Assembly: GCA_963678675.1 (NCBI GenBank)
Contig: OY783197.1
Coordinates: 13,241,813 to 13,305,812 of the forward strand
Source: Xiphydria camelus
Taxonomy: Eukaryota > Arthropoda > Insecta > Hymenoptera > Xiphydriidae
Length of the DNA: 64,000 nt
Direction of reading: 5' to 3'
This document shows, piece by piece, positions 39,480 to 50,507 of this stretch. The notes below the pieces were generated by a model. The model saw only the letters and a list, made by a program, of their open reading frames with translations. It ran no database searches and was not told where the DNA came from. Made by a program: the position numbers and the translations under genes. Position 1 is the stretch's first letter. The number at the start of each line of letters is the position of its first letter.

Positions 39480-40090
39480 GGCTTAGAATTAAATAATCTG
39501 TTTATGTAAAAAAAGGCAGACATTACAGTATGACTTCAAAAAACAATTTTTTTATTACAAGCTGAGGCGTCTGGCGAACTGTTAAACATAATGAAAAGAT
39601 CCCCCAATACTTCAGTGACCTTTGATGAGACGCACCTGTTTCATAATTTACAATACATAATGTAACTCCCTTTGGAGGCTATTGTTATGAAGAAAGAAAT
39701 TATTAGAACAACGTTCGCGCGTTGCTGGTATTGCTATCGTTTACGTAACCCTTCGTGGCAATGACTTCCTTCTCTGTCTCTTCGTCGATTCTCTGTCGTT
39801 TCTTTTTGCTTTCACTACACTCTCGCGGCTGTGGCTGCGACTGCGACTCGAATCTTTTTACGAGGACAGGACACGAGCTAGATCCATAAAAAGATGACTC
39901 GGTGGATATCGGACAATGTCAGGCTTGTCACCGAGCGCCTGTCACCTACGGTACATTCAGTGTAATAAGCGCTTCCCGTTTCAACTATTTCAGCATTAAA
40001 TGACTTCTACTTCTTTCGAGCTACATACCTTCTAGGAATTAATCAGCTCCGGAGTAATATTTTGCCGATCGCGGTACGCCGCCGCTCCCA
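39480..40090. other. Loop region of the large foldback
   Basis: No recognised gene. It contains scattered pieces of the CAGTATGTCC foldback family, for example GCGCTTCCCGTTTCAACTAT near 39968, also present at 12370. Confidence 0.45.
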
Positions 40091-41015
40091 TGGACTGATT
40101 GCCGTTCCGATTTCCCGATAGCTGTCAATTCGGGAGATCGTAGCGTCTAACCTCGAAATCTTTTAATCTTTAATCTTTTACATGTGATAAGAAATAATCA
40201 TTCGGGTTTCTTTTTGACGAAATTCTCCAAGTGTTTAAAAACCGGTATCCGATTTGCCAACAACTTTTGCTTCGCCTTCAACTGATATTAAGTGTTACCG
40301 CACAACGAGTAGATTAGGAGATTTTCGTCAAGTCTTTGACAGTACGGTTTTTAAACTCTTAGGTAATTTCATTGAAGAAACCCGAATTATTATTTTTTAT
40401 CACTTTTACAAATTACCCACCATTCTTCACAAATTCACAATTTCGAGGTTAGGCGCTTCGATCTCCCGAATTGACTGCTATCGGGAAATCAGACGTTTGA
40501 CACTTTTCGCTTTTACGCCACTGAACTCTACAGTTCAGTGTCTCACGCAGCACACACAACGCACTCTTCTCAAGCCAACTCTAACTATAAAATTCTTGAC
40601 CGTCGGTAAAGTTTCGGCAATGTCGGTATCTAAGCTTGTTTAATTTGGGCCCCCCGATAGCCAGGTGGCTTCACAGTGGTGGCACTTTGGGACCACGCGG
40701 TGACTTTGAGAAACATCACAGTGATGTCTTGGTGCGAGCCCACTGGGGTACCCCCACCGCTAGGGGTTGGGGTACTGGGGGGTACCACCGTAGCATCACG
40801 CAGTGTACAAAGTGGATAAAGTAGGATTTTGCAAAAGGATAAAGTAGGATTTTGCACGCAGTAATTTTACCGAGGTTTTTCACTGTGTGCCCGTGCAGTG
40901 TCGCCGCCTGCCACCCGCCTAGTGGTGTCGCTTTTTTTTCACACCCTACCGAGATTTGAACCTGCGATCTTCAGGATACGAGATGCTTCGAAACTGGGAA
41001 TGCTTTCGCATTCTA

Positions 41016-41380
41016 CTGTCGGACTGGCAAAAGAGTCGTCTTCGGGAAAGCTCGGAGCAACGTTCCCCCACTACGGGGGATCACTGGCGGAGTACTGGGG
41101 ATGCATACTCTAGAAAATTTGGCGCCACGATCGCTGGTCCCTTCTAACCTGATTGGTTCGAGTTTCAAATAAAGTGTCATGGACGCCGGATTCGACCAAT
41201 GACACGATAACTCGGAGGACCAACAGTGTTGGCGCCCTCTGGATCGACCTGATGAATGCGGATCCCCATACATGATCACCGCTACGCGCATGCGACATTG
41301 ACAGAGTGGGAGACGCCACATGGTGGGAGAGTATAGCTCCGAACTCTCTCCAGAAGACGACTCTTTTGCCAGTCCGACTA
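41016..41380. mobile_element. TA-flanked MITE inside the tRNA-like segment
   Basis: Inverted ends of about 25 bp around GTCGGACTGGCAAAAGAGTC are flanked by TA (41014-41015 and 41381-41382). Homologous tRNA-like segments at 46085 and 49530 show the uninterrupted site. Confidence 0.8.
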
Positions 41381-41534
41381 TACCAATTGAGCCACCGTCT
41401 CTTCAAGCGCGGTGTTGCTCCACTCCGGTCATAATATAGAAACCGGACATGACAGTGACTGCTCTCAAAGGTTCTCATTAAATTTTGTAAAATAATTTGA
41501 TTTTTCTTTTTCAAAATAAATGTCAACATAACCA

Positions 41535-42010
41535 CGTAACATAAACAAAGAATTTGTAAATAAAAGTAGTTTTAAAAGTGCAAGTGCAATAAACCCAATT
41601 CATAAGTGATGAGTATCGGTATCGAAGATATCTTATCAATTCTAGGAGAGTCAAAAATTCCGCTAGTGGAAGGAGAAGCGGTATTGAAAGCAGGTTTGTG
41701 ATTTCCTGCGGAATCAAAAAGAGAAACCAAAATGCAGTGAAAATCATCGCTTCTTGCGTACAATCGTCACATGGTACTATTTGCCCTACTGATTTATGTA
41801 CCGAAGCGTTGCAAAAACATGTTTGCGTCTTCCTCTGGCCCAGCTGCACTTGCACGTTACGTTCTGTTTTCAATACCGCTTCTCCTTCCACTAGCGGCAT
41901 TTTTGACTCTCCTAGAATTGACAAGATATCTTCGATACCGATATTCATCACTTATGAATTGGGTTTATTGCACTTGCACTCTTAAAACAACTTTTATTTA
42001 CAAACACTTT
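41535..42010. pseudogene. Opposed captured SWIM-gene fragments
   Basis: The + strand at about 41610 reads SIGIEDILSILGESK and VEGEAVLKAG. The same coding piece returns inverted at about 41870-41980. Between them a minus-strand piece reads VTCKCSWARGRRKHVFATL, a damaged SWIM zinc finger in which the third Cys is Arg. See the better-preserved copy at 49878-50192. Confidence 0.55.
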
Positions 42011-42329
42011 GTTTACGTTACATGGTTATCTTGACATTCGGTACGTAACGACGGCCATCTTAGGAAAAACGAAACGCCACCATAAGGCGGTGTCCGACGC
42101 GAATAAAAATTCCGCAAGGCGTTGGCGAATAGACCAATCAGGCTCAAGTATTCCGTTGTGGCAAAAACTCGCACTTCGGATCCTCACTGTGGCATCAGAG
42201 TAACGTCACTCAGTGACGCCACCGCGTGACGCTTGGGTGAAAGTCATGCTTGGCTATCGGGGGGATGATACATAAGCAAAGGTAAGCTAGCGCCGGACTA
42301 GAAGCAATCTTAATGAATTATATCTCAAA

Positions 42330-42800
42330 AAATTGCTCGCAATTTCCTCATCAAGAATATAAAATTGCTCTAGCGGGAGCGATTATGAAAAAAAGTTATT
42401 AAACAATTTCGTAACAAACACTCATTTGATGATTTCTAAGTTATCCGAGTACAAACGGGATCTTTTTTGAGCTCAAAAAATTGCTCGCAATTTGCTCATT
42501 AATAAAATAAAATTGCTCTAGCGGTAGCAATTATTTTTAAAAAGTTATTAAACAATTTCGTAGTTAAACATCATTATTAAACAATTTTCTAAGTTATCCG
42601 AGTACGAACGGGATCTTTTTTGGGCTCAAAAAATTGTTCGTAATTTGCTCATCAAGAATATAAAGTTGCTCTAGCGGGAGCAATTATGAAAAAAGAGTTA
42701 TTAAACAATTTCGTAACAAACACTCATTTGACGATTTCTAAGTTATCCAAGTACGAACGGGATCTTTTCTGGGCTCAAAAAATTGCTCGCAATTTGCTCT
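42330..42800. repeat. Sub-repeats of about 145-170 bp in the foldback arm
   Basis: Three copies of a unit containing AATTGCTCGCAATTTGCTC, GCTCTAGCGGGAGC and AAGTTATCCGAGTACGAACG follow one another. Inverted partners lie at 45570-45800. Confidence 0.7.
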
Positions 42801-43368
42801 TCACTGCCCCACCTTTTTATTTGCGTTTTATTAACGTTTTTTGCATTAAAACTAATAATTAAATTTTCGATGTTTCGAAGGCCTGGGAAAACGATAGTAG
42901 CGCCGCTAGTTTTGAAACATGAAACTGACACCAGTAAAAGCGGTTCTCAATCCAAATCTGAAATAACAGTTCCTACGAAGGAGAGTTCAGCTGAAAATGG
43001 TAATAAAATCTGAGATATCAGCCAAGTTAGCGTTGTAAATATTCTTTTCACTTTTACAATATTACCACATATAAAGAGATTCTTACTTGTTTATACTTGT
43101 TTCAAATCACATCGGATACGAGAGAGCTTTGACGATGCAAAAAGAAAAATGCGAGCTCCTCAATTGCCTTATGTGTTAACGTTACATGCAATTTCTTTTT
43201 AGCTATAGGTATACGGTTTTTTAATCATAAAAGAATAAGGACTTTTATCGAAGCACATTTAACAAGATAATAGACTTATAAATATGTTCTACTCTAACTA
43301 GTATTGTAAGTAAGAAAGTATAGTACTATAAAAAGTCAGTTCCCTTGTCGAAAACCACTATAGCGGAC

Positions 43369-43545
43369 TGAACACTACAGTGGTCAGTAGTGGTTTCTAC
43401 AATAGTGGTCAGTAGTGGTATACAGTGGTGAATAGTGGTCAGTAGTGGTATACAGTGGTGAGAGAATAGTGGCATGCAGTGGTGAGAGAATAGTGGCATG
43501 CAGTGGTACGTAGTGGTAAGAAGTGCTAAGTAGTGTACATGTAAT
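43369..43545. repeat. AGTGGT-rich minisatellite
   Basis: Irregular repeats of CAGTAGTGGTATACAGTGGTGA. Inverted and direct relatives lie at 45190-45300. Confidence 0.75.
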
Positions 43546-44110
43546 GGTTATACTATTTTTTTATTGAATCATATAAAAAGGGTACAAAATTTAAATTATA
43601 CGGCGGATGTATCACTTCTGCTCCCGAAAACTCTGCAATTACGCGAATTGAAGAAAGGTATAATACCTACCTAGAGAGATAAACTTAAATGTTACTTATA
43701 GAAGACAATGCAATGGCAGATGACTTCTTTGGTTGATATTATTGGATACCTTTGAGGTTCTCGCGATTGTAGACCCGTGTGCTTAAATTTTTAATTTAAA
43801 CTTGCATTTTCTAGTAAAAGAGCGAAGGGAGAACAAAATTTTCCCGGCGTTTCTATGAGCTTCTATCCTCCTATTAAAAAATAACTATAATCTAAAATGT
43901 GTCGCGCGAAATTACCTAGCAGGGAAAGACTCACTTATAAAAAAAAGAGAGATCTATTAATTTTGATTCTCCAGAGCTTTGACTCAGATAAAATTATAAT
44001 CATGATTCAATCTCACACGTGGAAAGCAAGACTACAATAGCCGTTCCTCGGAGCACCGTCTGACGCGAATGCTGCGACCCAGAGAAATTGAGCATCATCG
44101 AGTTCTTAAT

Positions 44111-44500
44111 CTAGAACGAATCATCGAGCGTCAACGTCGCGGTGGAATTTCTACTGGCCGGCGATTGCATTGCGATATATCGTTTCCGTAAGATCTCTTG
44201 AAGGTCGTTGCAAGGGCTACTTTCGCGTTTGGCTCGCAAAGGTCTCTCACCCGGCGATCTGAAAAACACGTTTAAAAGCCCACTGTGAACAAAATCAATC
44301 CTTCAGTGTACCGCGATAAAATTGTTTAATCATACCTTGCGACGAGTTTCAATTTGACTTTGTCGATGTCTTTCAGTATATCGCCCATTAATTTCTGGGA
44401 GATCAGTGGCGGTTTATGCCGTTCGACGAACTTATAGTCTTGTAAACTAGCTCTCCTCTCTCGCGATGTGAGGAGTCGTCGGAGGTGGCAGAGGTGACGG
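44111..44500 (-). pseudogene. Captured C-terminus of a mitochondrial fission regulator (MTFR1 family)
   Basis: Two minus-strand exons, 44500-44336 and 44258-44111, join across GTATGA and TTTTTCAG. They read HRERRASLQDYKFVERH, LMGDILKDIDKVKLKLVAR, SPGERPLRAKRESS and LQEILRKRYIAMQ, ending LDDSF and a stop. The LKDIxKVKL-xxVxRSPG block is the hallmark of the MTFR1/MTFR2 family C-terminus. Upstream sequence in another frame is proline-rich, as in that family. No further MTFR exons were found, and the piece sits in the loop of a foldback next to Harbinger exons. It is most likely a transduplicated fragment, not a working gene. Confidence 0.6.
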
Positions 44501-44549
44501 CATATAATAATAACTAATTAAAAGTTTTAACATTACGATCAAAACGATT

Positions 44550-44923
44550 ACTTACAGTAATTAGCATTGATCCCAAAGCAAGAAATCTTAAAGTTGGCAA
44601 TAATTTCGTTGCTGGCTGAATTGCTGCATTTCTTTGCGACCTCGGTGCAATGCGATGTCGTATTTGTCCCAATAATATCTCTGGCCGGTTTTGTTTTTCC
44701 AAACGAAATCGAGTGAAGAATTCTACATCATTGTAAGTATTCTTCGAAATAGTCAACTCTGGAATAGTTTTGTATTAGATATTGATTATAAATTAATAGG
44801 TACCTATAGGTATCTTTTATTTACTTACCGGGCACGTATTTTCTTCGGATTTCTCATTCTTGGTAATACGTCAATATCTTCATCAAATGATGATTTAAAA
44901 ACTGGTTTATCAAATAACTCCAT
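44550..44923 (-). pseudogene. Harbinger-type transposase N-terminal exons
   Basis: The first exon (44923-44829) reads MELFDKPVFKSSFDEDIDV and PRMRNPKKIRAR with donor GTAAGT. A second block (about 44756-44562) reads YNDVEFFTRFRLEKQ and then QPATKLLPTLRFLALGSML. That is the N-terminal pattern of HARBI1/Harbinger transposases, which usually have xxRFRxSK and LxTLRFLATGS. The splice phases do not match perfectly, and no DDE core follows. MTFR-like exons follow instead. Confidence 0.5.
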
Positions 44924-46084
44924 TTCAAAATTAATAACAATTTACCACAACGATCAGGTTATGACTATGTCACGGAAGAATATAGACACAAACAAAAAAT
45001 TAGGTTATACAGAGGATAGCTAGCTTATCCCACGATGAAACTGCCGGATAAGTTATGTCTGCATTTATTCCAAAGTTTATGCTATTCCAGACTTATACCA
45101 TACTTGTAAAACGCTTGCGTACTGGTTATTCTCAGTATAGCGCTGTACCGCGTTTATACCGTGTTGGTAAAACCAGCCCTAAATATCACTTTTGGATCAC
45201 TGCTCACCATCATTGAACCGCTGCTCACCACTATTGTGCCACTACTCAGGTTTTCAGTAGTGGTTGAAAATATTCTGTAGTGTTCTGTAGTGGTTTTCGA
45301 CACGGGTAATCTTATATCTAATTTGTTTTATTGTAAAAGTGAAAAGAACATTTACAACGCTAACTTGGCTGATATCTCAGATTTTATTACCATTTTCAGC
45401 GGAACTCTACTTTGTAGGAACTGTTGTTTCAGATTTGGATTGACAACCGCTTTTACTGGTGTTAGTTTCATGTTTCAAAACTAGCGGCGCTACTGTCGTT
45501 AAAATTTAATTATTATTTTTAATGCAAAAAACGTTAATAAAACGCAAATAAAAAGGTGGGGCCGTGGTGAGCAAATTGCGAGCAATTTTTTTGAGCTCGG
45601 AAAAGATCCTGTTCGTACTGTTTGTTACGAAATTGTTTAATAACTTTTTTCTTTCATAATTGCTCCCGCTAGAGCAATTTTATATTCTTCATGAGCAAAT
45701 TACGAGCAATTTTTGGAGCCCAAAAAAGATCCCGTTCGTACTCGGATAACTTAGAAATCATCAAATTAGTATTTGTTACGAAATTGTTTATAATGAGATA
45801 TAATTCATTAAGATTCCCCGATAGCCAGGTGGCTCCACAGTGGTGGCACTGTGGGACCACGCGGTGACTTTGAGAAACATCACAGTGATGTCTTGGTGCG
45901 TGCCCACTGGGGTACCACTGTGGCATCACGCAGTGTACAAAGTGGATAAAGTAGGATTTTGCAAAACGATAAAGTAGGATTTTGCAAAAGGATAAAGTAG
46001 GATTTTGCATGCAGTAACTTTACCGAGGTTTTTCACTGTGTGCCCGTGCAGTGCCGCCGCCTAGTAGAGTGTCGCTTTTTTTTT

Positions 46085-46173
46085 TCACACCCTACCGGGA
46101 TTTGAACCTGCGATCTTCAAGATACGAGATGCTTCGAAACTGGGAATGCTTGCATTCTACCAATTGAGCCATC
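46085..46173 (-). other. tRNA-like segment, copy in element B
   Basis: Minus-strand TGGCTCAATTGGTAGAATGC and GGTTCAAATCC resemble Pol III A and B boxes. No proper acceptor stem. Confidence 0.5.
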
Positions 46174-46759
46174 GACTCTTCGAGCGCGATGTTGCTCCAC
46201 TCCGGTCATAATATAGAAACCGGACATGACAGACAGGGAGGCTTCTCCACCTTTTGTATACATTTTGTGGAAAATCACGGAAATCCTAAGCGGATGTGTG
46301 AGTTCAACTAATTGTTGAAACGTAAGTCTTTCTTTCAATTGCTATTTTTCAAATAGACACCATTTAGAAATTACGGATAATCCCCTTCGCGCTGCTCTAA
46401 CCTACAAACGTCCCGGAATGCAACTGTAAACATTCTTGACTCGTGTTTTACATTTTCAGTTTATTGGCGTAAATGATTGAAGGGGTCGCATTTTCTCGTG
46501 TCCACCTGTATTATACATTTTCTGGATCTGGGTTGTGTTTATCATCATGTGTTTAGATCATGCCAAAGGGATTCAGGGATACTGCAAAAGACGCGAAGTG
46601 AGCTATTGGAGTATGCTTGATATCTAATTTTAATTGTGTAAAGTATTCCAATACTCTTCTGTTTCCAGATTCAAATGGCTAATCCGACCTTATGTGGTGC
46701 TTCAAAAGGAACATCAACGCTTAACACATTTGCTGCGGACCGCGCACAGCTCCTGCTTT

Positions 46760-47480
46760 AAAATACATACACCCTCATGTGGGAGCCACATGATCCGCAG
46801 CGAACGTGTAAAGGAAACTCTTTCAGAACTTGATAGTCCTATAGTATACGCTCACAATGATCTTCTACTGGGAAATGTATTGTATAATGAAAAAGAAAAT
46901 AGCGTTACTTTCATTGACTATGAGTACACTGATTTTAACTGAGGCTTTTGATATATCCAATCATTTTATTGAATTTGCTGGTAATCAAATTATCCATTTA
47001 CCACAAACTAATCATTTTTATAGCATAGAAGTAATACAAAATCTCTTATTTCTCTTTTCAGGTATAGATAATCCTGACTTCTCTGTATCCGGAGGAAACA
47101 TTGCAAAGGGCTTGGCTTAGAATATATCTTCGTACGTACAATGAAGCCACAGATGTATCCGAAGATACTGTTACTAAACTTTAACCAAGGTTTAAGTTTC
47201 CTCCTTTATCTCATTTCTTCCGGGGTTGCTGGGCGCTTATACAGAGTGAACATTCAAATATCGACTTCGATTCTCTGGAGTAAGTTTATTTAATTATTAT
47301 CAGATTGTAATCAGGATATTTTCATTTTATAATATTCATATTTCATTTGATGATAATCGTTTTGATAATAGGTACGCTTATTTCAGATTTAACGAACACT
47401 TCAAAATGAAGGACGAATGCCTGAACATGAAGTATAAAATTTACGCCAGGACGAAATCATTCCATACAATGAAGAATTTT
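46760..47480 (+). pseudogene. Captured ethanolamine/choline kinase-like pseudogene
   Basis: The frame reads LSELDSPIVYAHNDLLLGNV, YNEKENSVTFIDYEYTDFN, then after a frameshift FDISNHFIEFAG. Next it reads LQRAWLRIYLRTYNEATDVS, then CWALIQSEHSNIDFDSLE, and after an intron YAYFRFNEHFKMKDECLN. HNDLLLGNVLY is the Brenner-type catalytic motif (HxDLxxxN) and DYEY carries the metal-binding Asp. Together they are diagnostic of ethanolamine/choline kinases (Drosophila easily-shocked type). At least two frameshifts lie between the blocks and the N-terminal half is missing. It is a broken copy carried inside element B. Confidence 0.75.
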
Positions 47481-47484
47481 AATA

Positions 47485-48410
47485 ATTCCCAACAATGTAT
47501 TCTATATGATACTATTTAATTTTACCAGCTTGTTAACTGGATTTCTCAAGGAAATTATCTCCTTTTATTCAGATTCATTATAACAGCAGTTGAAAAAAAT
47601 TGCGAATGAAAATACTATGATACAATAGCTTAAGTCGTACAGTATTTTATATAAAGAATAGGATAATATACACATAATAGAATCATGTACATATTATATT
47701 ACCGAATAAAAAAATGTTTTCTGTTATCCATCATGTTTTTCCCGCAATTTCTAAAAATTTCCTTTGACCCCTTTTAATGTTATCATCGAAATTAACAGTT
47801 CAGTTTTTTTCCGTACTTGTACTTAAATCTTTGCCAGTAAACAATATTTGTTAGAGCAAGTTTAGCATATTTTAAAATATCCTTCAATGCCTCCGTATAG
47901 AAATGAATCGGTGAATCCAAGAACAGTATAAGTCCAAAAAATGGCGTTTTGAGTTAGGATAGGTAGCCAAAATGTTTAAAATTCTAAGCTCCATATATTG
48001 TCAAGAACCGATTCCTATCAGTCATAAGAAAATCCACGTATTTAGCATCCCTCATTACAGTTTTCAAGAGCTTGAAATGATGGCCATTAACTCAGTGTGA
48101 AGTTATTATGTTTTTTTATTTTTTCTCGAAACTATCTTTATGCATTTGTACTGTTCTTGGACTCACCGATTCAAATAGAGTGCGTCTCGCGCCTTACTAC
48201 GCATGTGCTAGAAAATCGTTCCAACTCAGAACTAGGGACCGAAATTACCGTTCGAGAACCAGTTCTGTTACAGTTCGCAGTTGGAACGCTCTTCGGAATC
48301 GTTCCAGAACTAGTTCTGTGTTTGTTGGAACGGCTGGGTCAGACTGCGCACACTCCGTCGAGTTAAGAACCAGTCCTCGTGTTACGAACCTAGCGACTGC
48401 TCTTGAAGGT
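47485..48410. other. Interior of element B without a recognised gene
   Basis: AT-rich sequence, then a short segment with repeated TTCCAACTC/GAACCAGTTC words (about 48210-48380). Open frames of 89-103 codons there show no family motif. Confidence 0.4.
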
Positions 48411-49330
48411 TCTCATTAAATTTTGTAAAATAATTTGATATTTTTCTTTTTCAAAATAAATGTCAACATAACCACGTAACATAAACAAAGAATTTGTAAA
48501 TAAAAGTAGTTTTAAAAGTGCAAGTGCAATAAACCCAATTCATAAGTGATGAATATCGGTATCGAAGATATCTTATCAATTCTAGGAGTCAAAAATTCCG
48601 CTAGTGGAAGGAGAAGCGGTATTGAAAAAGCAGGTTTGTATTTTCCTGCGGAATCAAAAAGAGAAACCAAAATGCAGTGAAAATCATCGCTTCTTGCGTA
48701 CAATCGTCACATGGTACTATTTGCCGTACTGATTTATGTACAGAAGCGTTGCAAGAACATGTTTGCGTCTTCCTCTGGCCCAGCTGCACTTGCACGTTAC
48801 TTCTTTATTGTTGTTTACTAGTAAGATGTTCACTTCAACTTCGTGAGGAGCACTTGTTAAATGTGACGATTGTACGCAAGAAGCGACGATTTTCACTGTA
48901 TTTTGGTTTCTCTTTTTGATTCAGCAGGAAAATACAAACTGCTTTTTCAATACCGCTTCTCCTTCCACTAGTGGCATTTTTGACTCTCCTAGAACTGACA
49001 AGATATCTTCGATATCGATATTCATCACTTATGAATTGGGTTTATTGCACTTGCACTCTTAAAGCTACTTTTAGGTATTTACAAATACTTTGTTTACGTT
49101 ACATGGTTATCTTGACATTCGGTCCGCAACGACGGCTATCTTAGGAAGAACGAAACGCCACCATACAGCGGTGTCCGACGCGAATAAAAGTTCCGTACGG
49201 CGTCAGCGAATAGACCAATCAGGATCAAGTATTCCGTTCTGGCAAAAACTCGCACTCCGGATCCTCACTGTGGCATCAGAGTAACGTCACTCAGTGACGC
49301 CACCGCGTGACTTTTGGGTGAAAGTCACGC
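48410..49330. pseudogene. SWIM-gene fragments in inverted arms of element B
   Basis: The IGIEDILSIL coding piece (about 48540-48640) and its inverse (about 48950-49030) flank a central block. The block carries pieces of QNAVKIIASCVQ and the SWIM segment in opposite orientations, as in copies A and C. Confidence 0.55.
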
Positions 49331-49529
49331 TTGGCTATCGGGGTTGCTTCTAGTCCGGCGCTAGCTTACCTTTACTTGATACATAGTACGGTACAAAGTG
49401 GATAAAGTAGAATTTTGCAAAAGGGGAACGCACGCAGTGACTTTATCGAGGTTTTTCACTGTGTGCCCGTGCAGTACCGCCGCCTGCCACCCGCCTAGTG
49501 GTGTCGCTTTTTTTTCATACCCTACCCGC

Positions 49530-49618
49530 CCTACCCGGATTCGAACCTGCGTCCTTTAGGATACGAGATGCTTCGAAGCTAGGAATGCCTTCGCATTCTA
49601 CCAATTGAGCCACCGACT
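49530..49618 (-). other. tRNA-like segment, copy in element C
   Basis: The minus strand shows TGGCTCAATTGGTAGAATGC and GGTTCGAATCC boxes with a variable middle. Not a functional tRNA by shape. Confidence 0.5.
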
Positions 49619-49877
49619 CTTCAAGCGGTGTCGATCCACTCCGGTCATGATATAGAAACCGGACATGACAGTGACTGCTCTCGAAGGTTCTCATTAAATT
49701 TTTTAAAATAATTTGATTTTTCTTTTTCAAAATAAATGTCAACATAACCACGTAACATAAACAAAGGATTTGTAAATAAAAGTAGTTTTATATTTTCCTG
49801 CGGAATCAAAAAGAGAAACCAGAATGCAGTGAAAATCGTCGCTTCTTGCGTACAATCGTCACATGGTACTATTTGCC

Positions 49878-50192
49878 CTATCGATTTATGTACAGAGGCG
49901 TTGCAAAAACATGTTTGCATCTTCCTCTGGCCCAGCTGCACTCGCACGTTACTTCTTTATTGTTGTTTACCAGTAAGATGTTCACTTTAACTTCGTGAGG
50001 AGCACTTGTTACATATGACGGTTGTACGCAAGAAGCGATGATTTTCACTGCATTTTGGTTTCTCTTTTTGATTCCGCAGGAATATACAGACTCTCTCTCT
50101 CTCTCTACTTTCAATACCGCTTCTCCTTCCACTAGCGTCCTTTTTGACTCTCCTAGAATTGACAAGATATCTTCGATACCGATATTCATCAC
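49878..50192 (-). pseudogene. Captured SWIM zinc-finger protein fragment
   Basis: The 104-codon minus-strand frame reads NIGIEDILSILGESK, SCGIKKRNQNAVKIIASCVQ, HEVKVNILLVNNNKEVTCEC and SWARGRCKHVFA. CECSWARGRCKH is a CxCx(n)CxH SWIM motif, a zinc-binding fold often found next to YqaJ-type nuclease domains in insect transposon-linked proteins. A CT microsatellite (50092-50105) inserts the ERERES residues. No nuclease domain is present. It is a fragment carried by element C. Confidence 0.6.
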
Positions 50193-50507
50193 TTATGAAT
50201 TATTGGGTTTATTGCACTTGCACACTTAAAACTACTTTTATTTACAAATATTTTGTTTATGTTACGTGGTTATATGTTAACATTCGGTCCGTAACGATGG
50301 CCATCTTAGGAAGAACGAAACGCCACCATACGGCGGTGTCCGACGCGAATAAAAATTCCGTAAGCGTAAGCGAATAGATCAATCAGGATCAAGTATTCCG
50401 TTGTGGCAAAAATTCGCACTCCGGATCCTCACTGTGGCATCACAGTAACGTCAATCAGTGACGCCACCGCGTGACGCTTGGGTGAAAGTCACGCGTGGCT
50501 ATCGGGG

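Larger units (their letters stand above)
36763..40649. repeat. Large foldback, arms interrupted by a THAP element
   Basis: The left arm (36763-36943, continued at 38924-39470) and right arm (about 40090-40649) are inverted copies. They share CTTAGATACCGACATTGCCG, AACTCTACAGTTCAGTGTCT and TCGGGAGATCGAAGCG words. The left arm was split by the AT-flanked element 36944-38921. The far right end was split from its flank by the element at 40650-42264. Confidence 0.7.
40650..42264. mobile_element. CCCCGATAGCC-family TIR element, copy A
   Basis: Ends C-run plus GATAGCCAGGTGG on the left and TGGCTATC plus G-run on the right. It was inserted into the word TTTGGGATGATACAT of the surrounding foldback. 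Inside are an interrupted tRNA-like segment, a TA-flanked MITE (41016-41380) and two opposed copies of a SWIM-gene fragment. Non-autonomous. Confidence 0.75.
45816..49343. mobile_element. CCCCGATAGCC-family element, copy B
   Basis: The ends CCCCGATAGCCAGGTGG and GGCTATCGGGG are flanked by TT (45814-45815 and 49344-49345). It interrupts CATTAAGATTGCTTCTAGT, whose intact inverse is at about 42296-42314, so the insertion site is confirmed. It contains a tRNA-like segment, an ethanolamine-kinase-like pseudogene and SWIM-gene fragments. Confidence 0.8.
42267..49390. repeat. Foldback with arms at 42267-43100 and 45200-45815 plus 49346-49390
   Basis: The left arm begins near AGCAAAGGTAAGCTAGCGCC. 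Its inverse lies at 49346-49390, displaced by the element 45816-49343. Further inward both arms carry AATTGCTCGCAATTTGCTC units and a shared coding piece. The coding piece reads MFRRPGKTIVAPLVLKHETD on the + strand at about 42870, with the inverse at 45390-45510. The source gene is not identified. Confidence 0.65.
49391..50507. mobile_element. Left-truncated CCCCGATAGCC-family element, copy C
   Basis: Starts inside the family sequence at TACAAAGTGGATAAAGTAG and ends with GGCTATCGGGG at 50507. It contains the tRNA-like segment (49530-49618) and the best-preserved SWIM fragment. Confidence 0.65.

Noticed and set aside
39710..39890. Possible coding sequence in the foldback loop
   Set aside because: No open frame with family features. 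The sequence only shows pieces of dispersed repeats.
46634..47480. Working ethanolamine kinase gene
   Set aside because: Frameshifts lie between conserved blocks, the N-terminal half is missing, and it lies inside a bounded transposon.
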